Below, piece by piece: positions 32,873 to 40,682 of a stretch of DNA of 64,000 nt; the stretch's first letter is position 1; each line of letters begins with the position of its first letter. The notes beneath the pieces were generated by a model. That model worked only from the letters and a program-made list of their open reading frames with translations. It ran no database searches and was not told the DNA's origin. Source of the DNA: Streptomyces sp. NBC_00353 (GTDB taxonomy: Bacteria > Actinomycetota > Actinomycetes > Streptomycetales > Streptomycetaceae); the NCBI RefSeq assembly GCF_036108815.1, contig NZ_CP107985.1, positions 5,704,001-5,768,000 on the forward strand. The letters are read 5' to 3'. A program made the translations under genes and the position numbers.

Positions 32873-35005
32873 ATGAGCTGGCTCCGGGCGCTGAAGGAGA
32901 CCGCCCGCTCGGGGTTGAAGATCGAGCGGCGGCGCCTCGAACCGCTCATCGCGATCCGCGGTGCCGCCGGCCTCGCCCTGGTGATCGGGGTCGGACTCGC
33001 CTTCTTCGGGCCGGTGGTCGCCGCCAGCTCCGCGTTCGGCGCGTTCCAGGCGGCCATCGCCACGTTCCAGCGCAGCTGGCGCCCCAGGCCGGTCCTCGCC
33101 CTGGTCTCCGGCGCGAGTCTCGCCGTATCGACGTTCCTCGGTTATCTCACCGGTTCCCACGTCCTGCTGTTCATGGCCCTGCTCGTGCTCTGGACGTTCG
33201 TGGCCGGGCTGGCCTGGGCGGCGGGGCCGACGGCCGGCATCATCGCGTCGTCCAACGTCGCGATCATGTTGGTCACGATCACCCTGCCCACCTCCGTCGC
33301 CGAGGCTGCCCTGCACGGCACGATGATCGCGTTCGGCGGCGTGGTCCAGGCGACGCTGATCGTCCTCTTTCCGGTACGCAGATGGGGCGCCCAGCGCGAC
33401 GCCCTCGCCGACGCGCTGGCGGCCGAGGCCGACTACGCCCGCAGACTGCGCCACGACCCGGTGGCCGAATTCGACCCGGTCCCGCTGATGACGGCCCGCA
33501 GTGCCGCCGCCGTCACCCCGCGCCAGGCCCGCCGCCGCCCGGCCGAACTGCGCGGCTCCCGCGGCGTGGCCGAACGGATCAGACCGGTGCTCGCCTCACT
33601 CGCCGACCCGGGGACGGGCGTCCCGGACGAAGGTCCCGAACGGGACCGGGTCCGCGAACTCCTGGCCGCCGCCGGATCCGTACTGGACGCGGCGGCCTGT
33701 GCGATCCGTCACGGCGACCCGGTGCGGCTCGCCGCCCCCGCCGTCGCGACCCTGAAGACCCCTGACACGAGGGAGCTTCTCGGCGGCCCGGCCCGCCGGG
33801 CCGCCGACCGTCTCGGCGTGCTGCTCGCCGATGTCATCGAGACGGCCGAGGGTGAGGGCACGAAGGAGGAGCGGGCCGAGGCCACCGAAACCGCCGACGC
33901 GATCGCCCCGCACCGCCGCCGCCCCACCCTGCTGCGACTGGTCCCCGTCGTCCTGAGGTCGATGCGTGCCGAGATGCGCCCCGGTTCGCCGATCCTCCGG
34001 CACGCCGTCCGGGTCGCCGTCGTCGTCGCCGTCGGCTATCTCCTCGGCGCCGCGCTGCCGTTCGGGCACGGCTACTGGGCGCCGATGGCCGCCGTCATGG
34101 TGATGCGGCCCGAGTTCTCCCAGACGTACGCACGTTCCGTGGCCCGGTTCGGCGGCACCGTCGTCGGGGTCTTCCTCGCCACCGCCATCGTCCAGGCCGC
34201 CCACCCCGGCGTGGGTCTCGCCGCCGTCCTCGCCGTCGTCTGCGCCCTGCTGATGTACCTGCTGATGCGCACCGGCTACGCGGTCGCCCAGGCCTGCATC
34301 TCCGCGTACGTCGTCTTCCTGCTCGGCATGGCCGGCGAGGACTGGTCGCAGACCGTACTCGAACGCGTCGTCCTCACCCTCGTCGGCGGGCTGCTCGCGA
34401 TGGTCTCGTACGCCGTCTACCCGGCCTGGGAGACCCCACGGCTCCGCAACCGGCTGGGTGACTGGCTGGCCTCCGGCGGGCGGTACGCCGCCTCCGTCGT
34501 CGACCAGTACGCCGACCCGGCGGAACGGGGCCGCGACGACGTCCGGGCCGCACTCCTCGCCACCCGCGAGGCCCGCATCGCCTGGCAGGAAGCGGTCGCG
34601 ACCGCCCAGCACGAACCGGTGCGCAACCGCGGTCTGTCCCGCGCCGCCGCCGACGACACCCAGCACGCGCTCGCCCAGTTCAGCCGCGCGGCCATGCTGA
34701 TGGAGGCTCACCTGCCGGAGGGCGGCGCCACCCCCGTACCCGCTGCCGCACACTTCGCCGACGCGCTGCGCGGTACCACCGAGAAGGGCGCGCAGGACGT
34801 GCGGGAGCGTCGCGTACCGCGCTGGGACGCGGTCCGTGAGGCGCTCGCGCAGTGGGACGAGGAGGACCGCATGCACGGGCAGGCGGCCAATCCGGTCGTG
34901 CGGAACGGGGTCGATCTGCTGCTGGAAACCCTGGAGGAGTTCTCCCGGGGCCTGGACGACTCCACGGCCGGCTCGGCCGGAGCCCGCAGTGCCGGACGGA
35001 ACTGA
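32873..35005 (+). CDS. FUSC-family membrane exporter (aromatic acid exporter-like)
   Basis: 710 aa. Two blocks of membrane helices (about residues 28-165 and 370-530) flank a cytoplasmic domain, the layout of FUSC/YccS/ArAE proteins that export aromatic or hydrophobic acids. The second block contains the conserved YWAPMAAVMVMRPEFSQTYARSVARFGGTVVG motif region, typical of FUSC_2. The C-terminal 180 residues are helical and soluble. It is monocistronic, with a leaderless start and a terminator that overlaps its own last codons (34986-35027). The substrate is unknown. Confidence 0.85.
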   Translation: MSWLRALKETARSGLKIERRRLEPLIAIRGAAGLALVIGVGLAFFGPVVAASSAFGAFQAAIATFQRSWRPRPVLALVSGASLAVSTFLGYLTGSHVLLFMALLVLWTFVAGLAWAAGPTAGIIASSNVAIMLVTITLPTSVAEAALHGTMIAFGGVVQATLIVLFPVRRWGAQRDALADALAAEADYARRLRHDPVAEFDPVPLMTARSAAAVTPRQARRRPAELRGSRGVAERIRPVLASLADPGTGVPDEGPERDRVRELLAAAGSVLDAAACAIRHGDPVRLAAPAVATLKTPDTRELLGGPARRAADRLGVLLADVIETAEGEGTKEERAEATETADAIAPHRRRPTLLRLVPVVLRSMRAEMRPGSPILRHAVRVAVVVAVGYLLGAALPFGHGYWAPMAAVMVMRPEFSQTYARSVARFGGTVVGVFLATAIVQAAHPGVGLAAVLAVVCALLMYLLMRTGYAVAQACISAYVVFLLGMAGEDWSQTVLERVVLTLVGGLLAMVSYAVYPAWETPRLRNRLGDWLASGGRYAASVVDQYADPAERGRDDVRAALLATREARIAWQEAVATAQHEPVRNRGLSRAAADDTQHALAQFSRAAMLMEAHLPEGGATPVPAAAHFADALRGTTEKGAQDVRERRVPRWDAVREALAQWDEEDRMHGQAANPVVRNGVDLLLETLEEFSRGLDDSTAGSAGARSAGRN

Positions 35006-35027
35006 ACGACGGACCGTCCGGCACTGC
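34986..35027. terminator. Terminator overlapping the FUSC stop codon
   Basis: GCAGTGCCGGACGG (34986-34999) and CCGTCCGGCACTGC (35014-35027) form a perfect 14-bp stem; the first arm lies inside the coding sequence, whose stop is at 35003-35005. It also faces the converging lipoprotein gene and can serve both. Confidence 0.75.
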
Positions 35028-35078
35028 CCCGTACGCAGTCCTGCTTCAGGGGCTCGGCCCTGTCCCGGTGACGGGCAC

Positions 35079-35570
35079 TCAGGGGGTGGGCAGGCCCGGC
35101 AGCCCCGTCGGCAGCGCACCCGGATCGGTCTTGGCCAGGGTGTCCTTGCCGCCGGCGTCCCACGACACGGTGATCGTCTTGCCGTTGTTGGACTCGATCG
35201 ATCCCATGGTGCGGTCGGTGTTGCCGTCGGTGCACTTCAGCTCCAGCATCACCTTGCCCATGTCCTTCACCTCGCCCGAGCAGACGTGGGCGTCGGCGAC
35301 GAGCGCCGCCTTCCCGGATGCGACGGACAGGGCGACGGCCTTGCCGTCGGTCAGCCCGGCCCAGGTGCCCTCCAGCGCCGAGGCGTCGGCGGCGGAACCG
35401 CTGTCGCCACTGTCCCCGGAATCGCTGCCGCCACCGGTCGCCGACGCCTGTCCGCCGGTGGCGTCCTTGCCCGAATCGCTCTTCGCGCTGTCGCTGCCGC
35501 AACCGGTCAGAGTGACTGCGGCGACCAGACCCGCGACGAGGACGGCGCCGGTGCGTACGAGATTCTGCAC
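35079..35570 (-). CDS. Small secreted lipoprotein
   Basis: 163 aa from GTG 35570, with AAGGGGGAA just upstream; the in-frame ATG at 35663 lacks a site. The signal peptide ends in the lipobox LTGC. A Ser/Gly/Asp-rich linker (about 27-60) precedes a compact beta-rich domain with two Cys (VCSGE and LKCTD) that could form a disulphide. The pattern EGTWAGLTDGKAVALSV and DRTMGSIESNNGKTITVSW suggests a small beta barrel. I do not recognise a family name. Confidence 0.75.
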   Translation of the reverse strand: MQNLVRTGAVLVAGLVAAVTLTGCGSDSAKSDSGKDATGGQASATGGGSDSGDSGDSGSAADASALEGTWAGLTDGKAVALSVASGKAALVADAHVCSGEVKDMGKVMLELKCTDGNTDRTMGSIESNNGKTITVSWDAGGKDTLAKTDPGALPTGLPGLPTP

Positions 35571-35758
35571 GTGAAATTCCCCCTTGTTGACGAAAGACCG
35601 CGCAAAACTACCAGGGAGCATGGAGCGGATCACGGGTCGACCCATGGCGCAACTTCCGGCCAACTGCGCGGAGCGGGAGCCAAATAGACGGTCCGTTCGT
35701 CCATCTCCTGTGAGGGCGGGAAGACGGGGAAGGTAAAGCTGTAATCAAAGGAACACCC

Positions 35759-35777
35759 CGCGTGCACGTGCATCTGC
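35759..35777 (+). promoter_or_regulatory. Shared 19-bp element, DUF397 promoter copy
   Basis: CGCGTGCACGTGCATCTGC, read towards the DUF397 gene, lies just upstream of the -35 region of a -10 box TATGAT at 35803-35808. The identical sequence occurs upstream of the ATPase gene at 36797-36815 in its reading direction. Similarity continues for about 12 more bases (YCWTGCATNNGC). Confidence 0.7.
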
Positions 35778-35802
35778 TCATGCATAGGCATATGAACACA
35801 GC

Positions 35803-35808
35803 TATGAT
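35803..35808 (+). promoter_or_regulatory. -10 box of the DUF397 gene
   Basis: TATGAT in an unusually AT-rich stretch, giving a leader of about 40 nt before GTG 35853. Confidence 0.5.
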
Positions 35809-35852
35809 CCGAGACAGTTGACACTTGCACCTTGCAACTCGGGGAGCGTCCT

Positions 35853-36095
35853 GTGCACCACGTGTACAACGGCATGGCGGCCACAGAGCTTCGCGGAGTC
35901 GTCTGGCAGAAGAGCAGACACAGCAACTCCCAAGGATCTTGCGTGGAGTTCGCAAAACTGCCCGACGGGGATGTGGCGATGCGGAATTCACGCCATCCCG
36001 ACGGGCCCGCCCTGGTCTATACGCCGGCCGAGATAGAGGCGTTGCTGCTCGGCGTGAAGGACGGGGAGTTCGACCACCTGATAGCGGAAAACTGA
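35853..36095 (+). CDS. DUF397 small regulatory protein (WhiJ/BldB-associated type)
   Basis: 80 aa from GTG 35853, with GGGGAGC upstream; a TTG at 35832 is the only other start. It matches the DUF397 pattern: GVVWQKSRHSNSQGSCVEFAKLPDGDVAMRNSRHPDGPALVYTPAEIEALLLGVKDGEFD. In Streptomyces such proteins work with XRE-DUF5753 DNA-binding proteins in WhiJ-type modules that affect development, where the small protein counteracts the repressor (known for the whiJ family in general terms). The XRE gene is 900 bp downstream and the ATPase gene lies between them on the opposite strand. Confidence 0.9.
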   Translation: MHHVYNGMAATELRGVVWQKSRHSNSQGSCVEFAKLPDGDVAMRNSRHPDGPALVYTPAEIEALLLGVKDGEFDHLIAEN

Positions 36096-36153
36096 CCGTC
36101 GCGGCCGCGCGCGCGAGCCTGCGCCCCGCAAACTGGCCCGGGGCTCGTTTGCG

Positions 36154-36678
36154 TCACGCGTCGCCGGACAGCCTGAACAGCGCCCAGACCACCTTGCCGC
36201 GCGGCGCCGACGCGCCCGCCGACGGGTTCTCCGCGCCCGGCACGGGGGACGGATGCCAGCCCCAGCTGTCGCTGAACGACTCCACCAGGAACAGTCCCCG
36301 GCCCGACTCCGCGGAGTCCGCGGCCTCGGCGGCGACAGGGCTCTCCTGGCTGGGGTCGCGCACCGCGCACACCAGTCGCGAGGTCCAGCGCATCAGGTGC
36401 AGCCGTACGGGAGGGTCCTGGGGGTCTCTCGGGGCGTCCGCCGGCAGTGCGTGCCGCAGGGCGTTGGTGACGAGTTCGGAGACGACGAGCGCGACATCGT
36501 CGAAGCGGTCGCTCAGCTCCCACCGGTTCAGCGTCGCCCTGGTGAACTGCCTGGCCCCGCCCACGGCTTCGTACCGGGCCGGAAGGGTGCAGGTGGCTGA
36601 TCCGGAGACGGCTGAGGGATCGATGGGGGGAAGCCCCTGCCGTAACGGCTCGAGCATCGTCGATCCATTCGTCCCCAT
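36154..36678 (-). CDS. RsbW-like ATP-binding regulator of the WhiJ-type module
   Basis: 174 aa from ATG 36678 (MGTNGSTMLEPL), with GGGAG upstream; the open frame reaches 36873 but its first 65 residues are not supported. The HATPase_c_2 domain has a proper N-box ELVTNALRHA (Glu68, Asn72) and G-box GRGLFLVESFSDSWGW, unlike the BldG partner at 4987. It probably binds or phosphorylates a regulatory partner rather than a histidine kinase substrate. Its promoter carries the 19-bp element found at the DUF397 gene. It converges on that gene with a 58-bp gap. Confidence 0.85.
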   Translation of the reverse strand: MGTNGSTMLEPLRQGLPPIDPSAVSGSATCTLPARYEAVGGARQFTRATLNRWELSDRFDDVALVVSELVTNALRHALPADAPRDPQDPPVRLHLMRWTSRLVCAVRDPSQESPVAAEAADSAESGRGLFLVESFSDSWGWHPSPVPGAENPSAGASAPRGKVVWALFRLSGDA

Positions 36679-36796
36679 GCGAGGCACTCCCGGGATTCGC
36701 GGCTGTAGCGGTACTGCGGTGGTACAGCGGCACAACACGAACGAGCACGCAGGTGCGCGGGGTCCATGGTTCCGAATGCGCTGAGCAGATGCAAGG

Positions 36797-36815
36797 GCAG
36801 ATGCACGTGCACGCG
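36797..36815 (-). promoter_or_regulatory. Shared 19-bp element, ATPase promoter copy
   Basis: On the minus strand the sequence CGCGTGCACGTGCATCTGC stands about 118 bp before ATG 36678 and is identical to 35759-35777. The surrounding 324-bp gap (36679-37002) holds no further gene. Confidence 0.7.
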
Positions 36816-37002
36816 CCGGACCTGTCCGATCCCGTGCCGGTTCTTGGTCATTTCTTCCTGCGGGCAGTTTCATGGCTTTCTGGAAGTCTTCTCATTTCCG
36901 TAATCGAATGAGTACGGGCTGAAGCGTTTTGATGGCAGAATCCGGCTCTTGGGGTTCAGGGGGAGCCCCGATGCCCAGGAAGCGATGGGGAGGGTTGGAC
37001 CA

Positions 37003-37866
37003 GTGGCGGCAGGCGAGTCGAGTGGATCTGTGGTGCGGCGCATCCTGCTGGGCTCACAGCTCAGGCGGCTGCGCGACTCGCGCGGCATCACCCGCGAGGT
37101 GGCCGGCTACTCCATCCGGGCTTCCGAATCGAAGATCAGCCGCATGGAGTTGGGACGGGTGAGCTTCAAGGCCAGGGACGTCGAGGACCTGCTCACGCTC
37201 TACGGCGTCACGGACGAGGCGGAGCGCGACTCCCTGCTCGGCCTGGCCCGCGAGGCCAATGTGGCGGGGTGGTGGCACAGTTACGGAGATGTGCTGCCCG
37301 GCTGGTTCCAGACCTACATCGGTCTGGAGGGGGCGGCCTCGCTCATCCGGATCTACGAAGTCCAGTTCGTTCACGGTCTGTTGCAGACCGAGGCCTACGC
37401 CCATGCCGTCGTCTCCCGTGGCATGCGCGGCGCCCCCGCAGCCGAGATCGACCGCCGGGTCGCGCTCCGGCTGGAGCGGCAGAAGGTCCTCGTCTCCGAA
37501 CGGGCGCCGCGCTTCCACGCGGTGCTGGACGAGGCCGCGCTGCGCCGCCCGTACGGCGAACGTGAAGTGATGCGGGCGCAATTGCGGCATCTGATCGAAA
37601 TGTCGGAGCAGCCGAACATCACGCTTCAGGTGATGCCCTTCAGTTTTGGCGGGCACGCGGGCGAGAGCGGTTCCTTTACGATGCTGAGTTTTCCGGAATC
37701 CGATCTGTCGGACATTGTCTATTTGGAGCAGCTGACAAGTGCGCTCTATCTGGACAAGCGCGAGGAAGTCGCGCAGTACGAAAAGGCCATGGCGCGGCTC
37801 CATCAGGACAGCCCTGGGCCCGAAGAGAGCCGTGATCTGCTCCGCGGCCTGCTCCAACTGACCTGA
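37003..37866 (+). CDS. XRE-family DNA-binding protein with DUF5753 domain (WhiJ-like)
   Basis: 287 aa from GTG 37003, chosen because GGGGAGGG (36987-36994) is spaced 8 nt away and the protein then starts VAAGESSGSVVRRILLGSQLRRLR, the family pattern. Helix-turn-helix about residues 10-65 (RRLRDSRGITREVAGYSIRASESKISRMELGR). The DUF5753 domain (about 95-280) contains WWHSYGDVLPGWFQTYIGLE and EQPNITLQVMPFSFGGHAG. Such proteins repress or modulate neighbouring DUF397 and ATPase genes. It is the best candidate to bind the 19-bp element. No copy of that element is visible before this gene. Confidence 0.9.
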   Translation: MAAGESSGSVVRRILLGSQLRRLRDSRGITREVAGYSIRASESKISRMELGRVSFKARDVEDLLTLYGVTDEAERDSLLGLAREANVAGWWHSYGDVLPGWFQTYIGLEGAASLIRIYEVQFVHGLLQTEAYAHAVVSRGMRGAPAAEIDRRVALRLERQKVLVSERAPRFHAVLDEAALRRPYGEREVMRAQLRHLIEMSEQPNITLQVMPFSFGGHAGESGSFTMLSFPESDLSDIVYLEQLTSALYLDKREEVAQYEKAMARLHQDSPGPEESRDLLRGLLQLT

Positions 37867-37920
37867 GACATCAGTACGATGACGCCTCAACAGGAGTCTG
37901 CACCTGCAGTAAGGGATCGC

Positions 37921-39378
37921 ATGTCCTTCTTCAATGAGCTGGCCAACCAGTACATCGACGGTGAGTGGCGGACCGGTACCGGCTCCTGGGACATCATCGA
38001 TTTCAATCCGTACAACGGCGAAAAGCTCGCCGCGATCACCGTCGCCACCGCGCAGGAGGTCGACGAGGCCTATCGCGCCGCCGAGCGCGCCCAGCGGATC
38101 TGGGCCGACACCAATCCGTACGAACGCCGCCTCGTCCTCGAACGCGCCCTGCGCATCACCGATGAACTCACCGAGGACATCATCGGCGCGATCATCGACG
38201 AACTGGGCGGCACCCGGCTCAAGGCGGAGTACGAGATCCGCTGCGCCAAGGACTTCCTGCGCGAGGCGATCCAGCAGGCGCTGCGCCCCGAGGGCCGGAT
38301 CCTGCCGTCCCCGGTGGACGGCAAGGAGAACCGCGTCTACCGGCTGCCCGTCGGCGTCATAGGCGTGATAAGCCCCTTCAACTTCCCCTTCCTGGTGACG
38401 ATGAAGTCGGTCGCCCCGGCTCTGGCGCTCGGCAACGCGGTCGTCATCAAGCCCAACCAGAACGCCCCCGTGGTCGGCGGCGGACTGATCGCCAAGATCT
38501 TCGAGGAGGCCGGGCTGCCCGCCGGACTGCTCAACGTCCTGGTCACCGACATCGCGGAGATCGGCGACGCGCTCATAGCGCACCCCGTGCCCAAGGTGAT
38601 CTCCTTCGCCGGCTCGGACCGGGTCGGCCGCCATGTCGGCGCGACCGCCGGCGGGCTCTTCAAGCGGGCCGTCCTCGAACTCAGCGGCAACAGCGCCCTG
38701 GTGGTGCTGGACGACGCAGACATCGACTACGCGGTCGACGCGGCGGTCTTCAGCCGCTTCGTCTACCAGGGGCAGGTCTGCATGGCCGCCAACCGCATCC
38801 TGGTGGACCGCTCCGTCGCGCCGGAGTTCACCGAGAAGTTCGTCGCCAAGGTGGCCGCGCTCAGGACCGGCGACCCGCGGGATCCGGCCACCCAGATCGG
38901 CCCCGTCATCAACACCTTCCAGGCCGACGCGCTGACCGCCCTGGTCGACCAGGCGATCGCGGAAGGCGCCACGGCGCTCGTGCGGGGCCGCACCCACGGC
39001 AATCTCGTCGAGCCGACCGTCCTCGCCGGGCTGCCGGACGACTCCCCGCTGCTGGCCCAGGAGATCTTCGGCCCGGTGGCGCTGCTGATGACGTTCGACG
39101 GCGAGGAGGACGCCGTACGGATCGCCAACGACTCCCCGTACGGACTGAGCGGCGCCGTGCACACGGCCGACGCGGAACGCGGGGTGCGGTTCGCGAAGCG
39201 CATCGTCACCGGGATGTTCCACGTGAACGACTCCACCATCCAGGACGACCCGCTGGTGGCCTTCGGCGGCGAGAAGTTCTCCGGATCCGGACGGCTGAAC
39301 GGCGATGCCACCGTGGAGGCGTTCACCACCCAGAAGTGGATCTCGATCCAGCACGGGCGGACCGAATTCTCGCTCTGA
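37921..39378 (+). CDS. Aldehyde dehydrogenase (aromatic aldehyde-type)
   Basis: 485 aa from ATG 37921 (MSFFNELANQYIDGEWRTG), preferred over ATG 37879 because AGGGA lies just upstream and the family starts this way. Catalytic Cys287 is in YQGQVCMAANR, the general base Glu253 in VLELSGN, the oxyanion Asn154 in SPFNFP, and the NAD site is FAGSDRVG. It oxidises aldehydes to acids with NAD(P)+; the closest types I recall are vanillin/benzaldehyde dehydrogenases. It starts 54 bp after the XRE gene and may be cotranscribed. The substrate is inferred. Confidence 0.9.
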   Translation: MSFFNELANQYIDGEWRTGTGSWDIIDFNPYNGEKLAAITVATAQEVDEAYRAAERAQRIWADTNPYERRLVLERALRITDELTEDIIGAIIDELGGTRLKAEYEIRCAKDFLREAIQQALRPEGRILPSPVDGKENRVYRLPVGVIGVISPFNFPFLVTMKSVAPALALGNAVVIKPNQNAPVVGGGLIAKIFEEAGLPAGLLNVLVTDIAEIGDALIAHPVPKVISFAGSDRVGRHVGATAGGLFKRAVLELSGNSALVVLDDADIDYAVDAAVFSRFVYQGQVCMAANRILVDRSVAPEFTEKFVAKVAALRTGDPRDPATQIGPVINTFQADALTALVDQAIAEGATALVRGRTHGNLVEPTVLAGLPDDSPLLAQEIFGPVALLMTFDGEEDAVRIANDSPYGLSGAVHTADAERGVRFAKRIVTGMFHVNDSTIQDDPLVAFGGEKFSGSGRLNGDATVEAFTTQKWISIQHGRTEFSL

Positions 39379-39481
39379 TGCCTGCCTGTTGAGGACGGAA
39401 GCTGTCCGCAAGGGTCCGTAGCTTGGTCGGTGTCAGGAAGACACCGGGCGCAAGCCCGAACGGTTCCGAAGGGCGGACACC
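39379..39481 (+). promoter_or_regulatory. Structured leader before the DinB-like gene, possible RNA switch
   Basis: Within 103 nt there are GGAC/GTCC (39393-39396, 39404-39407), GGTGTC-AGGAA-GACACC (39429-39445) and CGGGC-GCAA-GCCCG with a GNRA tetraloop (39445-39458). TGTCCGC (39403-39409) can also pair with GCGGACA (39473-39479), which adjoins and partly overlaps the ribosome site GAAGGG (39468-39473). The two pairings of the same segment exclude each other. Confidence 0.45.
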
Positions 39482-40033
39482 ATGGTCACTCACGTTCCCG
39501 CAGAGGCCCACGGCGACGAGCGCGGCGCGCTCCTCTCCTTCGTCGAGGCGCAGCGCGGCGCGATCCGGCGCTCGCTGATCGGGCTGACCGAGGAGCAGGC
39601 GGCGAGCCGGCCCAGCGCCGGCGAACTCTCCCTCTCCGGGCTGCTCAAGCATGTCGCCGAGACCGAGTTGAACTGGTTGCGTCTCGCTCAGCAGCGCCCC
39701 AATGAGAAGGCCCGCACCGAGGAGACGTGGGCGGACAGCTTCCGGCTGGTCGGGGACGAGACCGTCCCGCAGATGCTGGAGTTCTGGGCGAAGGTCGCGG
39801 CGGAGACCGAGGAGTTCATCCACTCGGTGGAGAGCATGAACGACACGTTCCCGCTGCCCGAGGCGCCCTGGTTCCCGGAGGACGAGAAGTGCTCGATGCG
39901 CTGGCTGCTGGTCCATCTCGTCGAGGAGATCGCCCGGCACGCCGGGCATGCCGACATCATCCGGGAGTCCCTGGACGGCCGTACCGCGTTCGAGCTGATC
40001 GCGCAGGAGGCGGGCTACCCTAGTCAAAGTTGA
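39482..40033 (+). CDS. DinB/DUF664-family protein
   Basis: 183 aa, four-helix bundle of the DinB superfamily. The three metal-binding His are in LLKHVAE (near residue 57), and in the HLVEEIARHAGHADIIRES stretch (the first His, and the HAGH pair). Some DinB members in actinobacteria are thiol (mycothiol or bacillithiol) transferases; a detoxification role is plausible but unproved. The start ATG 39482 has GAAGGG 8 nt upstream, inside a possible inhibitory stem. The stop is 17 bp before the PadR gene, so the two form an operon. Confidence 0.85.
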   Translation: MVTHVPAEAHGDERGALLSFVEAQRGAIRRSLIGLTEEQAASRPSAGELSLSGLLKHVAETELNWLRLAQQRPNEKARTEETWADSFRLVGDETVPQMLEFWAKVAAETEEFIHSVESMNDTFPLPEAPWFPEDEKCSMRWLLVHLVEEIARHAGHADIIRESLDGRTAFELIAQEAGYPSQS

Positions 40034-40050
40034 ATAGGAAGGGTGAGTCG

Positions 40051-40665
40051 ATGTCCGCGATCCGGCTGCTGGTCCTCGGTGCCGTGCGGCAGCACGGCCG
40101 GGCGCACGGCTATCAGGTCCGCAACGACCTGGAGTACTGGGGCGCCCACGAGTGGTCCAACGCCAAGCCGGGCTCGATCTACCACGCCCTGAAGCAGATG
40201 GCGAAGCAAGGGCTGCTGGTCGCCCATGAGACCGCTCCGAGCACCGCGGGCGGCCCGCCCCGCACCGAGTACGAGATCACCGAGCGGGGCACCGAGGAGT
40301 ACCTCGCGCTGCTGCGCGCGGCGCTGACCGCGTACGACCAGAAGATGGACGTGCTGTCGGCGGGCATCGGCTTCATCGTCGACCTGGAGCGGTCCGAGGC
40401 GGTCGCGCTGCTGCGGGAGCGGGTGGCCGGGCTGGCGGCCTGGCGGGCCTCGGTCACCGAGTACTACACGCCGGAGGACGGGCCCGAGTCGCTGGGCCAC
40501 ATCGGCGAGATCATGAACATGTGGGTCCACTCGGCGGACGCCGGGGCCGAGTGGACGAGGGAGCTGATCACACGGATCGAGGGCGGCGCGTACACCTTCG
40601 CGGGGGAGGGTGATCCGTTCGTCGGCGTACTCGCCGAGGGCGAGGAGAACCCGTACGGCCGGTAG
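40051..40665 (+). CDS. PadR-family transcriptional regulator
   Basis: 204 aa from ATG 40051, with AGGAAGGG at 40037-40044. The winged helix reads LLVLGAVRQHGRAHGYQVRNDLEYWGAHEWSNAKPGSIYHALKQMAKQGLL, with the PadR wing PRTEYEITERG. The C-terminal part (about 95-204) is the helical dimerisation domain. PadR proteins sense phenolic or drug ligands. It sits after the DinB-like gene and near an aromatic-type aldehyde dehydrogenase, which makes a detoxification circuit likely but not shown. Confidence 0.9.
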   Translation: MSAIRLLVLGAVRQHGRAHGYQVRNDLEYWGAHEWSNAKPGSIYHALKQMAKQGLLVAHETAPSTAGGPPRTEYEITERGTEEYLALLRAALTAYDQKMDVLSAGIGFIVDLERSEAVALLRERVAGLAAWRASVTEYYTPEDGPESLGHIGEIMNMWVHSADAGAEWTRELITRIEGGAYTFAGEGDPFVGVLAEGEENPYGR

Positions 40666-40682
40666 CCCGCCGGCGTGCCCCG

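Noticed and set aside
37879..37920. Longer start (ATG 37879) for the aldehyde dehydrogenase
   Set aside because: The 14 extra residues are not part of the remembered family start, and ATG 37921 has the better ribosome site.
39429..39475. Similarity of the DinB leader to a cobalamin riboswitch core
   Set aside because: The pieces GGAA, GCAA and CGGTTCC look alike only by chance; no B12 box in the right order and no cobalamin-related gene downstream.
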